Position numbers and translations under genes: made by a program. Shown piece by piece: positions 1 to 11,450 of a stretch of DNA of 64,000 nucleotides (its first letter is position 1; the number at the start of each line of letters is the position of its first letter). The stretch comes from Doryteuthis pealeii (taxonomy: Eukaryota > Mollusca > Cephalopoda > Myopsida > Loliginidae): assembly GCA_023376005.1 (NCBI GenBank), contig CM042151.1:82057550-82121549 (forward strand). The letters run 5' to 3'. The notes below the pieces were generated by a model. It was given only the letters and a program-made list of their open reading frames with translations, was not told the origin of the DNA and made no database searches.

Positions 1-1556
1 GGTCTAATGTCTGCTACTTATATCCTACTTTAAATAATGAATAGATGCATCTCAGTTCGAATATGAAAAAAAAAAAAAATTAAGATCAGGATTTAATTAT
101 ATCTATTCGAAGATAGGATGATCTTAAAAAGTAAATCCCTAATAAATAGATATCAAATTTAAAGAGAAATATGGACATCCATTTTTTATAACTTCCGGGA
201 CATAAATATATACATGGAAATATATCATATATGTATTTACTTTAATAAAATTATTATGATTACACATCAGATTTTTAACCGATTAATATACACTAATTCC
301 TTCCAATTTGTTTTTAGTTATCTTTTACGATCTTCATCAAACACACACCACAATAGCACTAAATGCATTCAGCACGAGAATCTAAATTTTGTTATTATCC
401 TTAAGTTTTTGATAAATATCCAACCTGTGCTTAATTTGAGAATGCAGAAAATGTGAAAATACGATCAATTAGAAATTTTAAAATACTTTTTTTGATAAAT
501 TAAGAATAGTTACATTTCTGAATCATTATCTTATTTCTTTTTTATTCTTTACTTTCCTGTTGGTTTTAAAATGAATTTAAAGACGCGTGAAATGTGAAAG
601 AATGAAAGAGAAATAATTTGGAGGGGAATTTTTTTTTAAGCGAGATTTTATTAAAAAAAAAAAGAAACATAAAAGTACATGAATCTTAGTAAACATGACT
701 AAATACAAGGATATACTTATGAAGGATCAAAATCAAAATTTTGAGCAATTGAAATAGCAATAAAGTAAATGTGAGGAAAATAATTGAAATGGGAATTCTT
801 AAACCGGGTACGCATATAAAAATTACAACTGGGATATTCTCTTTATATTTAAAAAAAAAGAGATCAATTTCAATCGTTTTTTTTAATATTCAAAGATTTT
901 TTATTCTTTTCAATAAAAATTAAAATCACATTATTTCTTTAATTTCTTCATTTAATGACACATCAAACTTCGTGGGTTATCTAATGCTAATAATTTGTAA
1001 AAAAAAAAAACAAACAAACAGTAAGAGATACTCATTAACCCATAGTTGGTGGATGAGGGGTTTATAACTTCCTAAGTTTGAACTGACTAAGTTGTCGGGA
1101 TACAATATGTTAAGTACTACACTACGGTGAGTACTCCTAAAATTACATGAATTATAATGAAAAGATAAAATACAAATGATAAGTTTGTGAAAGATAAAAA
1201 TCAAAACCGAATGCTGGTTAAAAGTAATAAAGTAAAATATTTACAAAAACATCGATATGTAGCGTAAAAAAGACTTTTGAGAAGCGCCGAAATATGATAC
1301 AAATATACATTATCTTCGGATTTTACTCGTAACAAATAAAAGTATATGAGTTTCCAATTGTTCATATAGATCTTTAATTGTATAAAACGGTATTATTGAG
1401 CTTTTTATTTACTTTATCAATTAGACTTGTATTTATCGAGTAATTTTGGTCGTTTATTCTATGTTTCATCATTTCCTGTAACTTTGAATAATTCAATGAT
1501 CCAGTGGAAATACTTTCATAATTTAAGATGAACATATCTCTATTTTACCAAAACAA
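1..1556 (-). other. 3' flank / 3'UTR region of zinc-finger gene Z1
   Basis: No coding region is supported here; the short open frames are AT-rich chance frames. The stretch is the downstream flank of Z1 and is recognisably repeated downstream of the other zinc-finger loci (11590-13380, 23400-25050, 34130-35635, 47410-48910). Shared blocks include the stretch at about 240-375, the block at 690-815 ending in a conserved aaaccggntacgca-type sequence, and the last 250 bases before the stop codon. AATAAA-type motifs on the minus strand occur near 647, but I cannot place the cleavage site. A SINE-like remnant lies at 1009-1140. Confidence 0.6.
1009..1140 (-). repeat. tRNA-like SINE remnant, old copy shared by all units
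   Basis: On the minus strand a degenerate A-box-like stretch (tagtgtagtacttaac) is followed about 40 bases later by a B-box-like agttcaaactt. Related copies sit at the same place downstream of the other zinc-finger loci: about 12870-12960, 24500-24650, 34700-34890 and 47960-48165. The Z2 copy keeps a better A box (tagtgtagtggctaac). Presence in every unit means the insertion predates the duplications. Too decayed to assign to a named family. Confidence 0.4.
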
Positions 1557-2969
1557 CTATGATAGTTCAATCCATGGAATAGCGTCCAATATATTATCTC
1601 CAATTTGAATGTTTGTTTCCAATCCCCTAAAAACAGTTGCAAAACTTTCTTGTTTCTGTGTCGAAGAACTGGGACAGTGTTGATAGTATGTGTTTTGTAT
1701 TTGTAGGTTCACGTCTTCATAATTAAGAATCGATGTAGCGTTTCTTTCTGGTAAAGATTCTTCTAGTGGATTCGATTGCTGATATTCATACATAGAATGA
1801 TAAGTATTAAAAATAGATATCCCACTTGACATCTCAAATTCTGAGGAAACCAGAGAGAAATTATCGAAGCTAATTTCCTTCTCTTCTGTAACTTTTGACA
1901 TTAAAGGAAACGAGTTTTCGATGTTTCCCGCTAAATATCTTACAATTTTGGGCGGATGTTCTATTGATCTGTTTAGAATTGATATTCCTGTGTTAGGCAT
2001 TGACATATGCAAGTTTTGTTCATTTTCTGTATTGAAGCTAAAAGGGTTTGTGTCTTGTCTTTCGTTCAACGGTGGAATATTTTGACTACCTTGTGTTTGT
2101 ATATTTATATTAAGATGTGAAATAGTTGACTGAATATTCTGTGAAATAGACTGGTGTGGAAATGTATGTTTGTCCATTTCATTAAAGCGTGTCGATAAGT
2201 TTGGATAATTAGCAACATTTTGATTGGTTATTCCATCTTGGAATGAATGTTGTTCAGGATGTATCGCTATTGATGATTGAATATTGGAAGATGAATGCTT
2301 TGAAGGATTCGCTTCATCTTTCGAATAAATTTCTCGATGGTATGACATCTGATTGTTCATCGGAAATTTGTTATGGTATAGTTGGTATGAATATCCGTTC
2401 TCACATTCAATTTTGCTCAGATTTCTGGCTGAGATCTTTGGCTGAGGAAATTCTTCTAGTTGTGAATTCTTAAATGAACATTTTATTTCGTTATTATTTG
2501 AGGAATTGCTATTATTCTCACTTGTGTGTGGGCGTTCAAGACACTTTAAATTGTGAGTAACTGTAAAGGTTTTGTAACATTTATCATATTTGTAGGGTAT
2601 CTCTCCCGTATGAGTGCGTTCATGAAGTTTTAAATTGTTAGACTGTGTAAAGGCTTTGGTACATTGCTGACATTTGAAGTGTTTCTCTCCTGTGTGAGTG
2701 CGTTCATGAACTTTTAAATTGCTAGAATCTGTAAAGGCTTTGATGCATTGATGACACTTATAGGGCCTCTCTCCTGTGTGAGTGCGTTCATGACGTTTTA
2801 AATTGCTGGACCTTAAAAAAGCTTTGGTGCATTGATGACATTTAAAGGACTTCTCTCCGCTATGTATGCGCATATGAACTCTTAAATTTGATTTGGATGC
2901 AACAGATTTGTTACATATACTGCATACAAATGTCATATCTCCGATATTTTCTCCTATGAGGACTTTCAC
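1557..2969 (-). CDS. Z1: C2H2 zinc-finger protein, intact, four good fingers plus one decayed
   Basis: A 470-residue open frame in one exon. Four canonical C-x2-C-x12-H-x3-H fingers occupy residues 16-36, 44-64, 72-92 and 100-120, joined by TGE(R/K)-type linkers at exact 28-residue spacing. A fifth repeat (about 128-148) has lost its first Cys (Tyr) and first His (Leu) and should not bind zinc. Residues about 150-470 form a Ser/Asn/Gln-rich tail without a KRAB, BTB or SCAN domain; it shares blocks NNQMSYHREI, TGISILNRSIEHP and a terminal AIPWIE with the paralogues. Helix positions -1/2/3/6 read SSNV, RSNR, DSNV and QNNL, so every finger has Asn at +3, which in the standard code favours adenine. 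Family knowledge suggests a nuclear DNA-binding protein; targets are unknown. The ATG at residue 1 is the first in frame after the inferred splice acceptor; Met12 is an alternative. Confidence 0.88.
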   Translation of the reverse strand: MKVLIGENIGDMTFVCSICNKSVASKSNLRVHMRIHSGEKSFKCHQCTKAFLRSSNLKRHERTHTGERPYKCHQCIKAFTDSSNLKVHERTHTGEKHFKCQQCTKAFTQSNNLKLHERTHTGEIPYKYDKCYKTFTVTHNLKCLERPHTSENNSNSSNNNEIKCSFKNSQLEEFPQPKISARNLSKIECENGYSYQLYHNKFPMNNQMSYHREIYSKDEANPSKHSSSNIQSSIAIHPEQHSFQDGITNQNVANYPNLSTRFNEMDKHTFPHQSISQNIQSTISHLNINIQTQGSQNIPPLNERQDTNPFSFNTENEQNLHMSMPNTGISILNRSIEHPPKIVRYLAGNIENSFPLMSKVTEEKEISFDNFSLVSSEFEMSSGISIFNTYHSMYEYQQSNPLEESLPERNATSILNYEDVNLQIQNTYYQHCPSSSTQKQESFATVFRGLETNIQIGDNILDAIPWIELS

Positions 2970-3240
2970 GTTTTTTTTTTAATTAATTGCTTTTTAAAAT
3001 TTAAGTTCAAACACATTCATAATTGTAACCTGGAGTTGATCTACAATATTTTAACTAGATTCACTTACAAATTAATTCTGTTTTTACCATTCAACAAAAT
3101 GCTATGCATCCTGTAATACAATCTGTCCGTACACCAAACCAATGACGATAGAAATCAGAAAATTTTTTTGCTCGATTTGATATCCAAGATCATTTACAGT
3201 GAAACGAGACGTGGGATATATCTCCACGGTGATGAATCTG
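2970..3240 (-). other. Z1 5' untranslated part of the coding exon, with splice acceptor
   Basis: Read on the minus strand, a pyrimidine-rich run ending in cattgcag (AG at 3238-3239) precedes attcatcaccg, which begins the inferred exon at 3237. The same acceptor and the 70-80 bases after it recur before Z2 (16458), Z3 (27009), Z6 (51992) and Z7 (56794), while intronic sequence upstream diverges. There is no in-frame ATG between the acceptor and the Z1 start that would extend the protein. Inferred, not proven by transcript data. Confidence 0.6.
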
Positions 3241-4449
3241 CAATGAAACAAACAATAATATTACAAGTTTATAAATACATTATTTCGAATTATTCGGGAA
3301 AACTATGAAGATTAGATTTGCCAAACAAAATTTTCTTTCTTTCCGAATTTGAAACGCGATAACAATTAGTTCGATATCAAAGTTGATATTAAAGTTGAAG
3401 CCTATTTTTGAATGAACTATTTTTTCGTTTTAATTCAAAATGATACATTCTTATTTTTTAAAAGAAAAAAGAAAAGTTAATCACATTACTGATGGAATAA
3501 TAATAGACGTAAGATGACCATGCAATAAAACACATTATATACCCAGCTCCCTTCTCCTTCTTTATTAATAATAGGATACTTAACGTAACACGAGTGCTCT
3601 CAGACCTATATGATAAGTTCGCACGTACGTCAAAGAAAATATCAAATAATATAGTGACCGCCAACCCTGAATCCATACTTTCTCACCATCACATATAAAA
3701 TATATTAAGTACTTCACCGATCATAATAATAGACGTTATCTCTCCCAGAAAATATTTCATTCCAAAGTGTAGGGTGAGATTTTACATATATACCCTAAAT
3801 TGAATAAGTTTTCTTAATATTGCTCATATATGCTCCAATTGTAATAAATAAAAACAACTCTCACTCCAAATGGGTATTGGGTGGAGAGAAAAACTTAAAA
3901 TCAAGAAATACACTAGTTGTTAATTGTATAAGCTAATCCTTAATCCATAATTTTGTCCCTTTTGTGTCCCCTATTTTTGTAGCTCTCTGACACAACTCTT
4001 CTTGTAAGATGAGCATGCAATAAAATACGTTATATCCCCAGTTACCTTATCATTATTCTTTTATAATGGAATAACTAACATAACACTACTGATCTGTGAT
4101 ATATGATAATTTGGCACACTAAAGAATTTGAGACCCAAAGAATATATCAAATTATATCGTGACCTCCAATTGAAAACGTTTTCTTAAAACGTTGCATTTA
4201 TTCAATTATTTCTGTGTGTTTTATAAACCGAAATATTTCTCCAAAGACTGATCGATAATATATTGATTTGATGTCCCAGGCGATATGATTATTTTATTTG
4301 TTGAATAAATTATTGTAATATTTTGGTAGTAATCTTTTTAAAAGTTTAATTCTAAAATCTAAAAGATATAATACAGATATATAGACATACGTTTTATATG
4401 AAATATAGATATTCATTCCACGAACAATGCAATCAGAAATACACTAATT

Positions 4450-5015
4450 AAAAAGAAGCAGGTCGCAAAGGAACAAGAGAAACATATGACCTATTACACC
4501 TCGATCAACACATTCTAAAGGAGGTAAAAATAATGAGGAAAATGTAACCATGGAATAAATAGACTAAAAAAATGACATGTGGAATTATCCCGCAATCAAG
4601 AGTAACAGAATGTATGAAAATATTTAAATCTCAGACCAAATCTTAAACTTAATTTGTAGAGTTATGGAAAACCGAAAAGTATAACAGCTGGAGGACATAT
4701 CCTAGTAGAGGTAAAAATTGAGATATCTTCCAGGTAGGCTCGTCATCGTTATTAGTATAGTAATGATGCCATTGAATTAAATACTAAGGAGACTATATAT
4801 TTACTATATAGACAACATATTTACAAAGTCGCAATTAAAGACAAATCACTCCATGTATATAGATAATATGAAGGTTTTTGCCAAGACTGAAAAAGAATTA
4901 CAAACCCTAATACAAACTATCAAAATTATAGGAATGGGATTTAGAATTTAAAAAAATTCACAATGCTTATAATAAAAAAAGGAAAAAGAGAAACACCTGA
5001 ACCCCCCCCCCCAAA
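4450..5015 (+). mobile_element. Decayed LINE reverse-transcriptase fragment (R2/NeSL-like family)
   Basis: Translating the plus strand with frame changes gives pieces of a non-LTR reverse transcriptase: RKGTRETYDLLHLDQHILKE near the start of the domain, ITAGGHILVEVKI before the FQG-type motif, a degraded catalytic box read as MYIDNMKVFAKTEKEL, and IGMGF further on. The FAKTEKEL / IGM-F pattern is typical of a LINE family common in molluscs that I believe carries a restriction-like endonuclease, the same family as the insert in Z2. Several stops and frameshifts make it dead. It lies antisense to Z1 in its intron. Confidence 0.65.
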
Positions 5016-5052
5016 AAAAAAACAAACTACCCATTATGTTTAAATTTTTGGT

Positions 5053-5084
<32 letters not shown>
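5053..5084. repeat. (AC)n(AT)n microsatellite
   Basis: Nine AC units run into seven AT units, next to homopolymeric C and A runs at about 5000-5025. Confidence 0.95.
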
Positions 5085-5394
5085 GCATTTTCTATAATTA
5101 ATATTTTAGTAAGTTTCAATACTAATCAATGCTCTGATACGAGTCAATTATTTGAGGGGAGAGACTAAAGATATTCTGAATTCAAGAATTCATTATATTT
5201 TTTCACTTATGTTCAGTAATTCCTTCTCTTTATTTAAATATCTTCAGATATTTTAGTCGGTAGTTTGATTTTTCTTACTGGATATATTTATTTATTCTCT
5301 GGTTAAAATAGCCAGTTGGGAAATTGAAAATAAATTTCCACATTCTCCAAACCTCCAAAACTGGAACCTCACCATCAGATAGTTTAACGTCATT

Positions 5395-5730
5395 CCCAGG
5401 ACATGTAGACCCGCAGCCACCACCTTCTAGCACCCATATGATAAAAAGGGGTTGGGGCTTGCCATAAGGGCAATGGAGTTGGGAAAATAATATAGGTGCT
5501 AGGGCTTGACGTGACCAGCCGATTGATCGGAGGGGGCCTCTCCGACCGCCCGTCTAGCCCATGATAGGACCAAAGTGGAGTATTGCAAGTCATGAACTGC
5601 TCATACACCTGGGCTCTATCCTTAAGCATCACGGGTCGCCACCCACGGCCAACATTGGGGGAGTCTTACTCCTCTTCAGAGGTGCAGTCGGTGCATTCTA
5701 ACGCACCAGCCGACGGGGCGGAAAGCTAAA
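5395..5730. repeat. GC-rich interspersed repeat of unknown class
   Basis: A sharp GC-rich island in AT-rich DNA, with an 80-codon open frame on the minus strand (5390-5632) that shows no domain I recognise. The right edge passes directly into unit spacer sequence (aattgaatatgttttc, as at 27870), so it looks like an insertion into the spacer. The base composition and abrupt borders suggest a retroelement tail or SINE-like unit; I cannot name it. A nested pair gagggggcctctcc near 5530 gives a small hairpin. Confidence 0.5.
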
Positions 5731-7362
5731 TTGAATATGTTTTCTTAAAATTTCTAAGCTATAATAAAATTGTAATAATTTTAAGAAATATCACTCCAGA
5801 TGTGAGGGGGGTGAAAGTTTAGAATGGGAAGAAACGCTAGGTTTTACTTGTATAAGCTAACGTTGAATCTATTTTATGTTTTTCTCTTGACATTACTGTG
5901 GTAGATTATAAGAAATAAAAACAAGAATCTTCCCTTATAAAAATGTTAGTATTCCTTGCTTGATTATTTTAAACTAAATGATTTCTTCAATAATAAGGTT
6001 TATTGAAAAAGTATTTATAATAATTTTTAATTCAATTGCTAAATTAACATTAAATCATTTTTTTCTGTCTCAAAATTGTTACCTTGTATAATATTTCTTC
6101 ACGCACTTCGTCAATTAAGAATTAAGTTGTTTTTTTTTAATTAAAAAAAAATACAAAACCTGACTCATATTGTAATTAAATTGGTTTTTTTTTAAGCTAA
6201 TAAACATTTGAAGAATTTCTATCAAGTAGAAACCTGAACTATAGGATAACATTTATTTAACTAAAAAAGGATATTAGATTTATGAATTAAAAATTCAATC
6301 AACTGATTCTACTAGAGGTTTAATGGAAGAGGCAGACAAGTGATATAACAAGAACAAGGTAACTAATACGAATATAATAATTTTTGTATGGATGAGACAC
6401 ATGAAAAGGGAAGAAAAGGGACGACGAGGAAAGTATTCAAAAAGAGGATGTGAATCAGAATAAATTAATGAGTAATTGAAACATTCGGATGTTACAATGA
6501 ACTAATTCTAGTGACCACTGGTAAAAACCGACTTTTGTTTCCGTATATTTCATGCACTGTTGACGGAAAATATTCTATACTTTATATTTCAAATAAAACG
6601 GACATTTTCCAGACTAATTTGTTATTTTACATCCGTATAGAAGAATCTTATCAGTATATATTGCATGAAAATTATTAATATACAAAAGATGTTATGAACA
6701 TCAGTTTCAACAGTAAACCAAATTTCACCCCCTCAAAATTACTTTGTGGAATATTTTGAAAATTCCAAGAAAACTCTTTTGAAAATAAATCATTATGTAT
6801 TTTAAGTTATCAATTAAATACTTAATATCATTAAATGAATAGTTTCTTTTTTAAATCCATTATATTATTTCAATAGTCGATGTATAATATTAAGAAAAAG
6901 CGTAATCTATTATCGATTGCATTTAATATGTAAATATTTTTATTTTAATAAAACACTTCATAAAATGGTTATAACGTGTTAAACTAAAATATAAACATGT
7001 GACATTAAAACCGACGAACACCGAGCGAACTGCAATACAAAATGTCATTCAAATTCGTTTCTAAAGTAAAAATAGAACTTTCAACATATCAAGTCATTCC
7101 TTCCAAATGAACTGACGACAGAAAACCGTTTCATTAAATTGGCAAAATCGTATCAAACTGAAACTAACAAAAACATCAAAATTATAACATGGAATATTTA
7201 AACTGTCAATCGTTTAACGAATTGCAATATAAAATACTTTGTAAACCTGGAAAGTAAAATTATAATTAAACGGTGCAACTAAACTCACATTCCTAGATGT
7301 TTAATATATCCAGAAAAATACAACTTCAAATAAATATGAATGATAAATTACATAGAACAAAC

Positions 7363-7450
7363 CTTTTCTTGTGCCTTTGATAAGAGATATTTTCAGAGAA
7401 TGAATCAATTTGATATAAATCTGAAAAATATGTTAGTTAAATAATATATA
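7363..7450 (-). other. Inferred non-coding exon 1 of Z1
   Basis: On the minus strand a conserved block containing cattctctgaaaa and ending gcacaagaaaag is followed by gtttgt, a weaker 5' splice site than the gtgagt found in the other units. The upstream limit and the transcription start are not visible. No ATG gives a long frame. Confidence 0.4.
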
Positions 7451-7931
7451 GCATATTACACTGGCTAAATGTTAGGGGGAGTAAGATATTTTCCAAGATA
7501 ACATTCAAGTCCTACATTTATTATTTTTAATAAACCTTACTACGAAAAAGAATTCCATGCAACGAAAGAAAAAGTGCAAATATTTGGTAAACAAGGGTAC
7601 GTGAGTTCGCTCCTTGCTGTTACTTTTTGTTGCTGTAGAATATTTCATGAGGTTAAAAAAAACCTTTGAGATATTTTCCATGAGAAATATGATTTTTTAT
7701 TATAAAGATTTCGAAACATTATATCGTTTATTTAATCTTAATGTAATAAATGTTGAATTAATTCAATTATTGTTGTGTGTGTTTTTACAAAGACGAATAT
7801 TTCTCTCGAAAATGTGCGAAAGATAGAAAAGACAAAATGCAAATTTCGTTGTTAAAATTATTGGGATTTACATAGCCTCTTTCCCTGTCTCTGCCTGCTT
7901 TTTCTGTCCCCCCGACTCTCCCCCTCATATA

Positions 7932-7974
<43 letters not shown>

Positions 7975-8280
7975 CATGCTATTTGCATTTAACATGGCGC
8001 TAAAACACTTGGGCAGGATTCGAATCAAACTATTCTCCCCACTACTATGAATACGAGTAGGGCAAACTTGAATCTTTACCCTGTATGGTAACCAGCACGG
8101 TATTAGGTAAATACATAAAAAGAAATCAATGGATCTCTAAAAAAAATACTGACACTGATTTCTTGGAAATTCTCGTTGTAGTCTTGCAATGAAATATACT
8201 AACATAATTTATATTTATAATAAGTGTAGATAACGTACAACAATTATTATTATTAGATCTAAAAGATCAATAAAAAAGAG
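7451..8280. other. Intergenic spacer with (TA)n tract and SINE-like scrap
   Basis: AT-rich unit spacer, also found at 21030-21640 and 60720-61300. It holds a (TA)n tract at about 7927-7973 and, right after it, a short stretch with ggattcgaatc (8017-8027), similar to a Pol III B box, whose relatives lie at about 21525-21650 and 61190-61300. Open frames here are antisense or low-complexity and are not supported as genes. Confidence 0.5.
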
Positions 8281-8830
8281 AAAGAAGTACACGATACTCC
8301 CACACACATTATCAAAATATCAGACTACGCAGATGATCGAGCAATTCTGGTAAACACTTGTACCCAAGCCTTGAGCAGACAGCAAGAGGTTTTGGCATCT
8401 ACGTGAACTCAGATAAAACAAAGTTCATGTGTTTTAAACAGAATGGAGCAACCTCCTCATTAAATGGCTAGAATCTTAAATTAGTATGCCTGTTCAAATT
8501 ACGAGGTAGCAATATCTCATCTACAGAACGCGATGTCAATATACTTAAAGGAAAGGCATGGACTGTTATTCACTAGTTATCGATCATATGAAAATATTAA
8601 TTCTCTTATAGAATAAAACCAGAATTCTTCCAATCTCTATCTGTATCAGCAAATTAGTATGCCTGTTCAAATAACGAGGTAGCAATTTCTCATCTACAGA
8701 AAGCGATGTCAATATATGTATTGGAAAGACATGGACTGCTATTGACTACTTATTGATCATATGGAAATATTTATTTTTTAAGAGAATAAAACGTGAATTC
8801 TTCCAAGCTGTATCTTTATAAGCACTATTG
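8281..8830 (+). mobile_element. LINE reverse-transcriptase fragment with catalytic YADD, partly tandem-duplicated
   Basis: The plus strand at 8323 reads DYADDRAILVNT, the catalytic Y-x-D-D box of a non-LTR reverse transcriptase. It is followed in frame by GIYVNSDKTKFMCF and, after a stop, LKLVCLFKLRGSNISSTERD and KAWTVI, typical of the region behind the palm. The segment 8478-8650 is directly repeated at 8651-8826 (about 173-176 bp each, with substitutions). Stops show it is dead. A related decayed copy lies at 21886-22215 in the next unit, so this LINE was present before the unit duplication. Confidence 0.75.
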
Positions 8831-9032
8831 TATGGCGGCACCACTTAGACTTGAACAAAACCCTCAGATCGTAAGAATGATTGAAGTCACCATATTTAAA
8901 TATATTTTCTCTCAATTTTCTTTGTGTTCCGTTTCTTTCACCTGCTATTACAGCAGATCTATGAGACGTTTGACATATCAATATGGTTTTAACATGTGTT
9001 ATTGTCAGAACCATTCGCATATTGTAACACCT

Positions 9033-9033
9033 C

Positions 9034-9082
<49 letters not shown>

Positions 9083-9108
9083 TATATATATGTGTGTGTA
9101 TATGTGTG

Positions 9109-9145
<37 letters not shown>
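9033..9145. repeat. (TA)n(GT)n(AT)n compound microsatellite
   Basis: An interrupted TG/TA tract of more than 110 bases. The frames through it translate to cysteine/valine or isoleucine/tyrosine repeats and are not genes. Confidence 0.95.
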
Positions 9146-9151
<6 letters not shown>

Positions 9152-9336
9152 TCTCATTTTAATTTTCATTGATGAATTATAAGGAATCCTAAACAATATT
9201 ATATTCTGCCCTGTTTTTTCTTTTGTCTTTCTTCCATGTTAGTGTGCTTGACGTGCCGTTGTTTTTCAGTTACATCTTATGTTATTTTAAAATTTCATAG
9301 GTAATTATATAATTACTATTGTTTTAGGTGTTATTA

Positions 9337-9339
<3 letters not shown>

Positions 9340-9373
<34 letters not shown>
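9340..9373. repeat. (TA)n microsatellite
   Basis: Seventeen TA units. Lies about 90 bases before the dispersed repeat at 9461. Confidence 0.95.
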
Positions 9374-9375
<2 letters not shown>

Positions 9376-9460
9376 CTTTTCCTTAAAGTAAATAAGCTGG
9401 GATTGAAGAAACTCCATTAGAAATCATTTATTGACAAATTTATAAGAATGGTATATATAT

Positions 9461-9626
9461 ATGTAGTTAGTCTATTAGAAAGTATCAGATTCCCAATTTA
9501 TTCCTAAAGTAATGATTTCCAATGGAGTTAATCTATTTATTGTTACTAATATTCTACTCTAAAGAATTGATGCACCACAGTTAAAATAGGAAAAATAATA
9601 AAAATAAAAATAATGATTTAATAAGA
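9461..9626. repeat. 165-bp dispersed repeat, copy 1
   Basis: From agttagtctattagaaagta to about 9626 this matches 12235-12395 with only a few differences. Both copies have AT-dinucleotide tracts on the left. In the second copy it separates two halves of a local tandem duplication, so it behaves like a small mobile element. Class unknown. Confidence 0.6.
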
Positions 9627-9639
9627 TACTAGAAAACCC

Positions 9640-9656
9640 GTGACCCGCTGGGTCAC
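9640..9656. repeat. Short hairpin at the edge of a repeat
   Basis: gtgaccc-gct-gggtcac is a 7-bp stem with a 3-base loop, inside a GC-rich island (9632-9670) in AT-rich DNA. It probably marks the edge of a transposable element. Confidence 0.5.
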
Positions 9657-9689
9657 CCATTGAGCTCGGGTTATATAGTTAAAAAAATC

Positions 9690-11110
9690 ACAATAATGTA
9701 AAATAAAATCAGGGAATTTTCCAATTTTAATGAAATTTTCAGTGTTGATTTATCAATAAATGAATTTTATAATACATCAGTTATTTTATTTCAAAACTTT
9801 CTGACTTAATTAGGTATTTCTGCTCTGGTAAATTAATATTTAGAACGCCTAATTTTAAGTTTCAAATTTCCTACTTTTAGATTCTAAAAACAAATATCTA
9901 TTTAATAACTCCTTTAGTTTATTATTGTTATCTAATAATTGTTTTAGAAACATTATATTGAAAATTTAGGACCCCTTCCTTTCGAACAGAACAAATATTG
10001 ATGTATATTTTTTCTTTTATAAGATAATAGTAGGATGGCCCATAATTCGTCTGCTCGCGACAGATCTTTTGTTTTAAAAACGAATTAAAATTAATTAAAT
10101 CAATTATTTAAGGTCAAACTTTTGTCTAAAACGATAAGTAGTAACATAATGACCATCATTAAAAAAAGAAAAATATCTTTACACATACAATTTAAAAAAA
10201 CAAACATTTAAAACGATTTTTCGGTCAATTTCTATCGCTTTCGGTCTGAGACGCTTGTTTAAAATGGCTTAAAATGGCTTTTTTTACAAATTTAATATAA
10301 CATTATCGATTGCAAAAAAAATACCAAAATCAGGGAATTATCCGATTTTAATGAAATTTTCAGTATTGATTTATCAATTAATGAATTTTATAACGCATTA
10401 GTTATTTTATTTCAAAACTTTAATTTAGTATTTTTGCTATGAATAATTAATATATAAAATTCATTTAAAATATGAAAACCCTGATGTTAAGTTTAAAATG
10501 TTATATTTTTAGTTTCTAGAAATAAATATCTATCGAATGCAAACCTTATTTGAGATACAAAAAGTAATAAGTTTTGAAGAAAAACTCTATTGAAAATTTA
10601 ACCCCCCTTTTTAAGCAGAAAAAATATCGATGTATAATTTTTTTCTTTTATAAGATAATTAAATAATTATCGAAATGAGTAAAAAAGAAATCTCCTAAAA
10701 ATTAATTATTTATTGTTTTTTTATATTTTATTTTTCGATTTTCGCAACGAAAATCGAAAAATAAAATATATTTTCTCATAGAAAAGCCACCATAAAAATT
10801 TTGTTGTTGTTTCTATTCATAACTTTGATCTTTTATCTCTTTATTTATACTGTAATTAGTACAGAAAATGACCAACTCGAAAAAATGTTACGCCCCCAAC
10901 ATAAGAGGGGGCGTAACAAAAACAAAATTAAGTGACCTGAAAAAAATGAGAAAGTTTTGAAATAAAATAAATAATGCATTATAAAAATCATTCATTGATA
11001 AATAAAAACTGAAAATTTCATTAAAATCCGATAATTCCCTGATTTTTGGTAAATTATTTTCTGTAGGGGGTGCTAAAGTAATTTTGTCAAAACAGCATTT
11101 TAGGCTCATT
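9690..11110. mobile_element. Nested fold-back (inverted-arm) elements
   Basis: The sequence around tcagggaattatccgatttt appears at about 9705 and 10327 in direct orientation and inverted at about 10950-11047. The arms share some 100 bases with about 80-90% identity by eye and flank a perfect palindrome at 10722-10770. The same family, again with two inverted arms, is at 31590-32345 and in its segmental copies. This fits a non-autonomous fold-back/MITE-like DNA element, but no transposase is present and I cannot define target duplications. Confidence 0.6.
10722..10770. repeat. Perfect palindrome, 23-bp arms, 3-base loop
   Basis: Arms 10722-10744 and 10748-10770 are exact reverse complements around a caa loop. 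It is the centre of the fold-back element; decayed remains of the same centre (acgaaaatcggaaaataaaa) occur at about 31922-31941. Confidence 0.95.
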
Positions 11111-11450
11111 ATGTTTACCTTAAAAGGAGAGAGATATATACAGAGAGAGAGGGGGTAAAATCAGTCAGTAATTTTTTTTCAAGCACAGTAATGTTTTTCT
11201 CTCCTCATTCTCTCCTCTATTCTACATGTATTGAGAGAGGGGGGACATAAACTATACTTATGACAGAGATTGGTTGGTCTTCGATTTAATTGTAAATTAC
11301 GATAATCAGAAGCAAATGAAGTGGGATTTTTTTTCAAACAATGATTAGATTTATGATAAGATAATATTTTGAGATAGTTTTTATACCATTAGTATACATA
11401 GAAAAAAGCCTTTAGCTGGCAAAGTTGGATTTGCTCAGCTTTAGTATAAT
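11111..11450. other. Intergenic, purine/pyrimidine-rich patches, no gene seen
   Basis: Contains short GA and CT runs (about 11130-11240). Nothing else recognisable. Confidence 0.5.

Larger units (their letters stand above)
3241..7362 (-). other. Inferred intron 1 of Z1, repeat-rich
   Basis: About 4.1 kb between the inferred first-exon donor (GT at 7361-7362, gtttgt) and the acceptor at 3238. It carries blocks repeated in every unit: tggcacactaaagaa with atatatcaaattatatcgtgacc (about 4100-4160), and the block near 6030-6110. A LINE fragment (4450-5015), an AC/AT microsatellite and a GC-rich repeat (5395-5730) are embedded. I see no gene in the remainder. Confidence 0.55.

Noticed and set aside
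5390..5632. 80-residue minus-strand frame in the GC-rich block
   Set aside because: No known domain, no splice context, within an apparent insertion; annotated as a repeat instead.
8778..9146. Overlapping 85- and 117-residue frames
   Set aside because: LINE remnant plus microsatellite; no domain, and composition follows the repeat.
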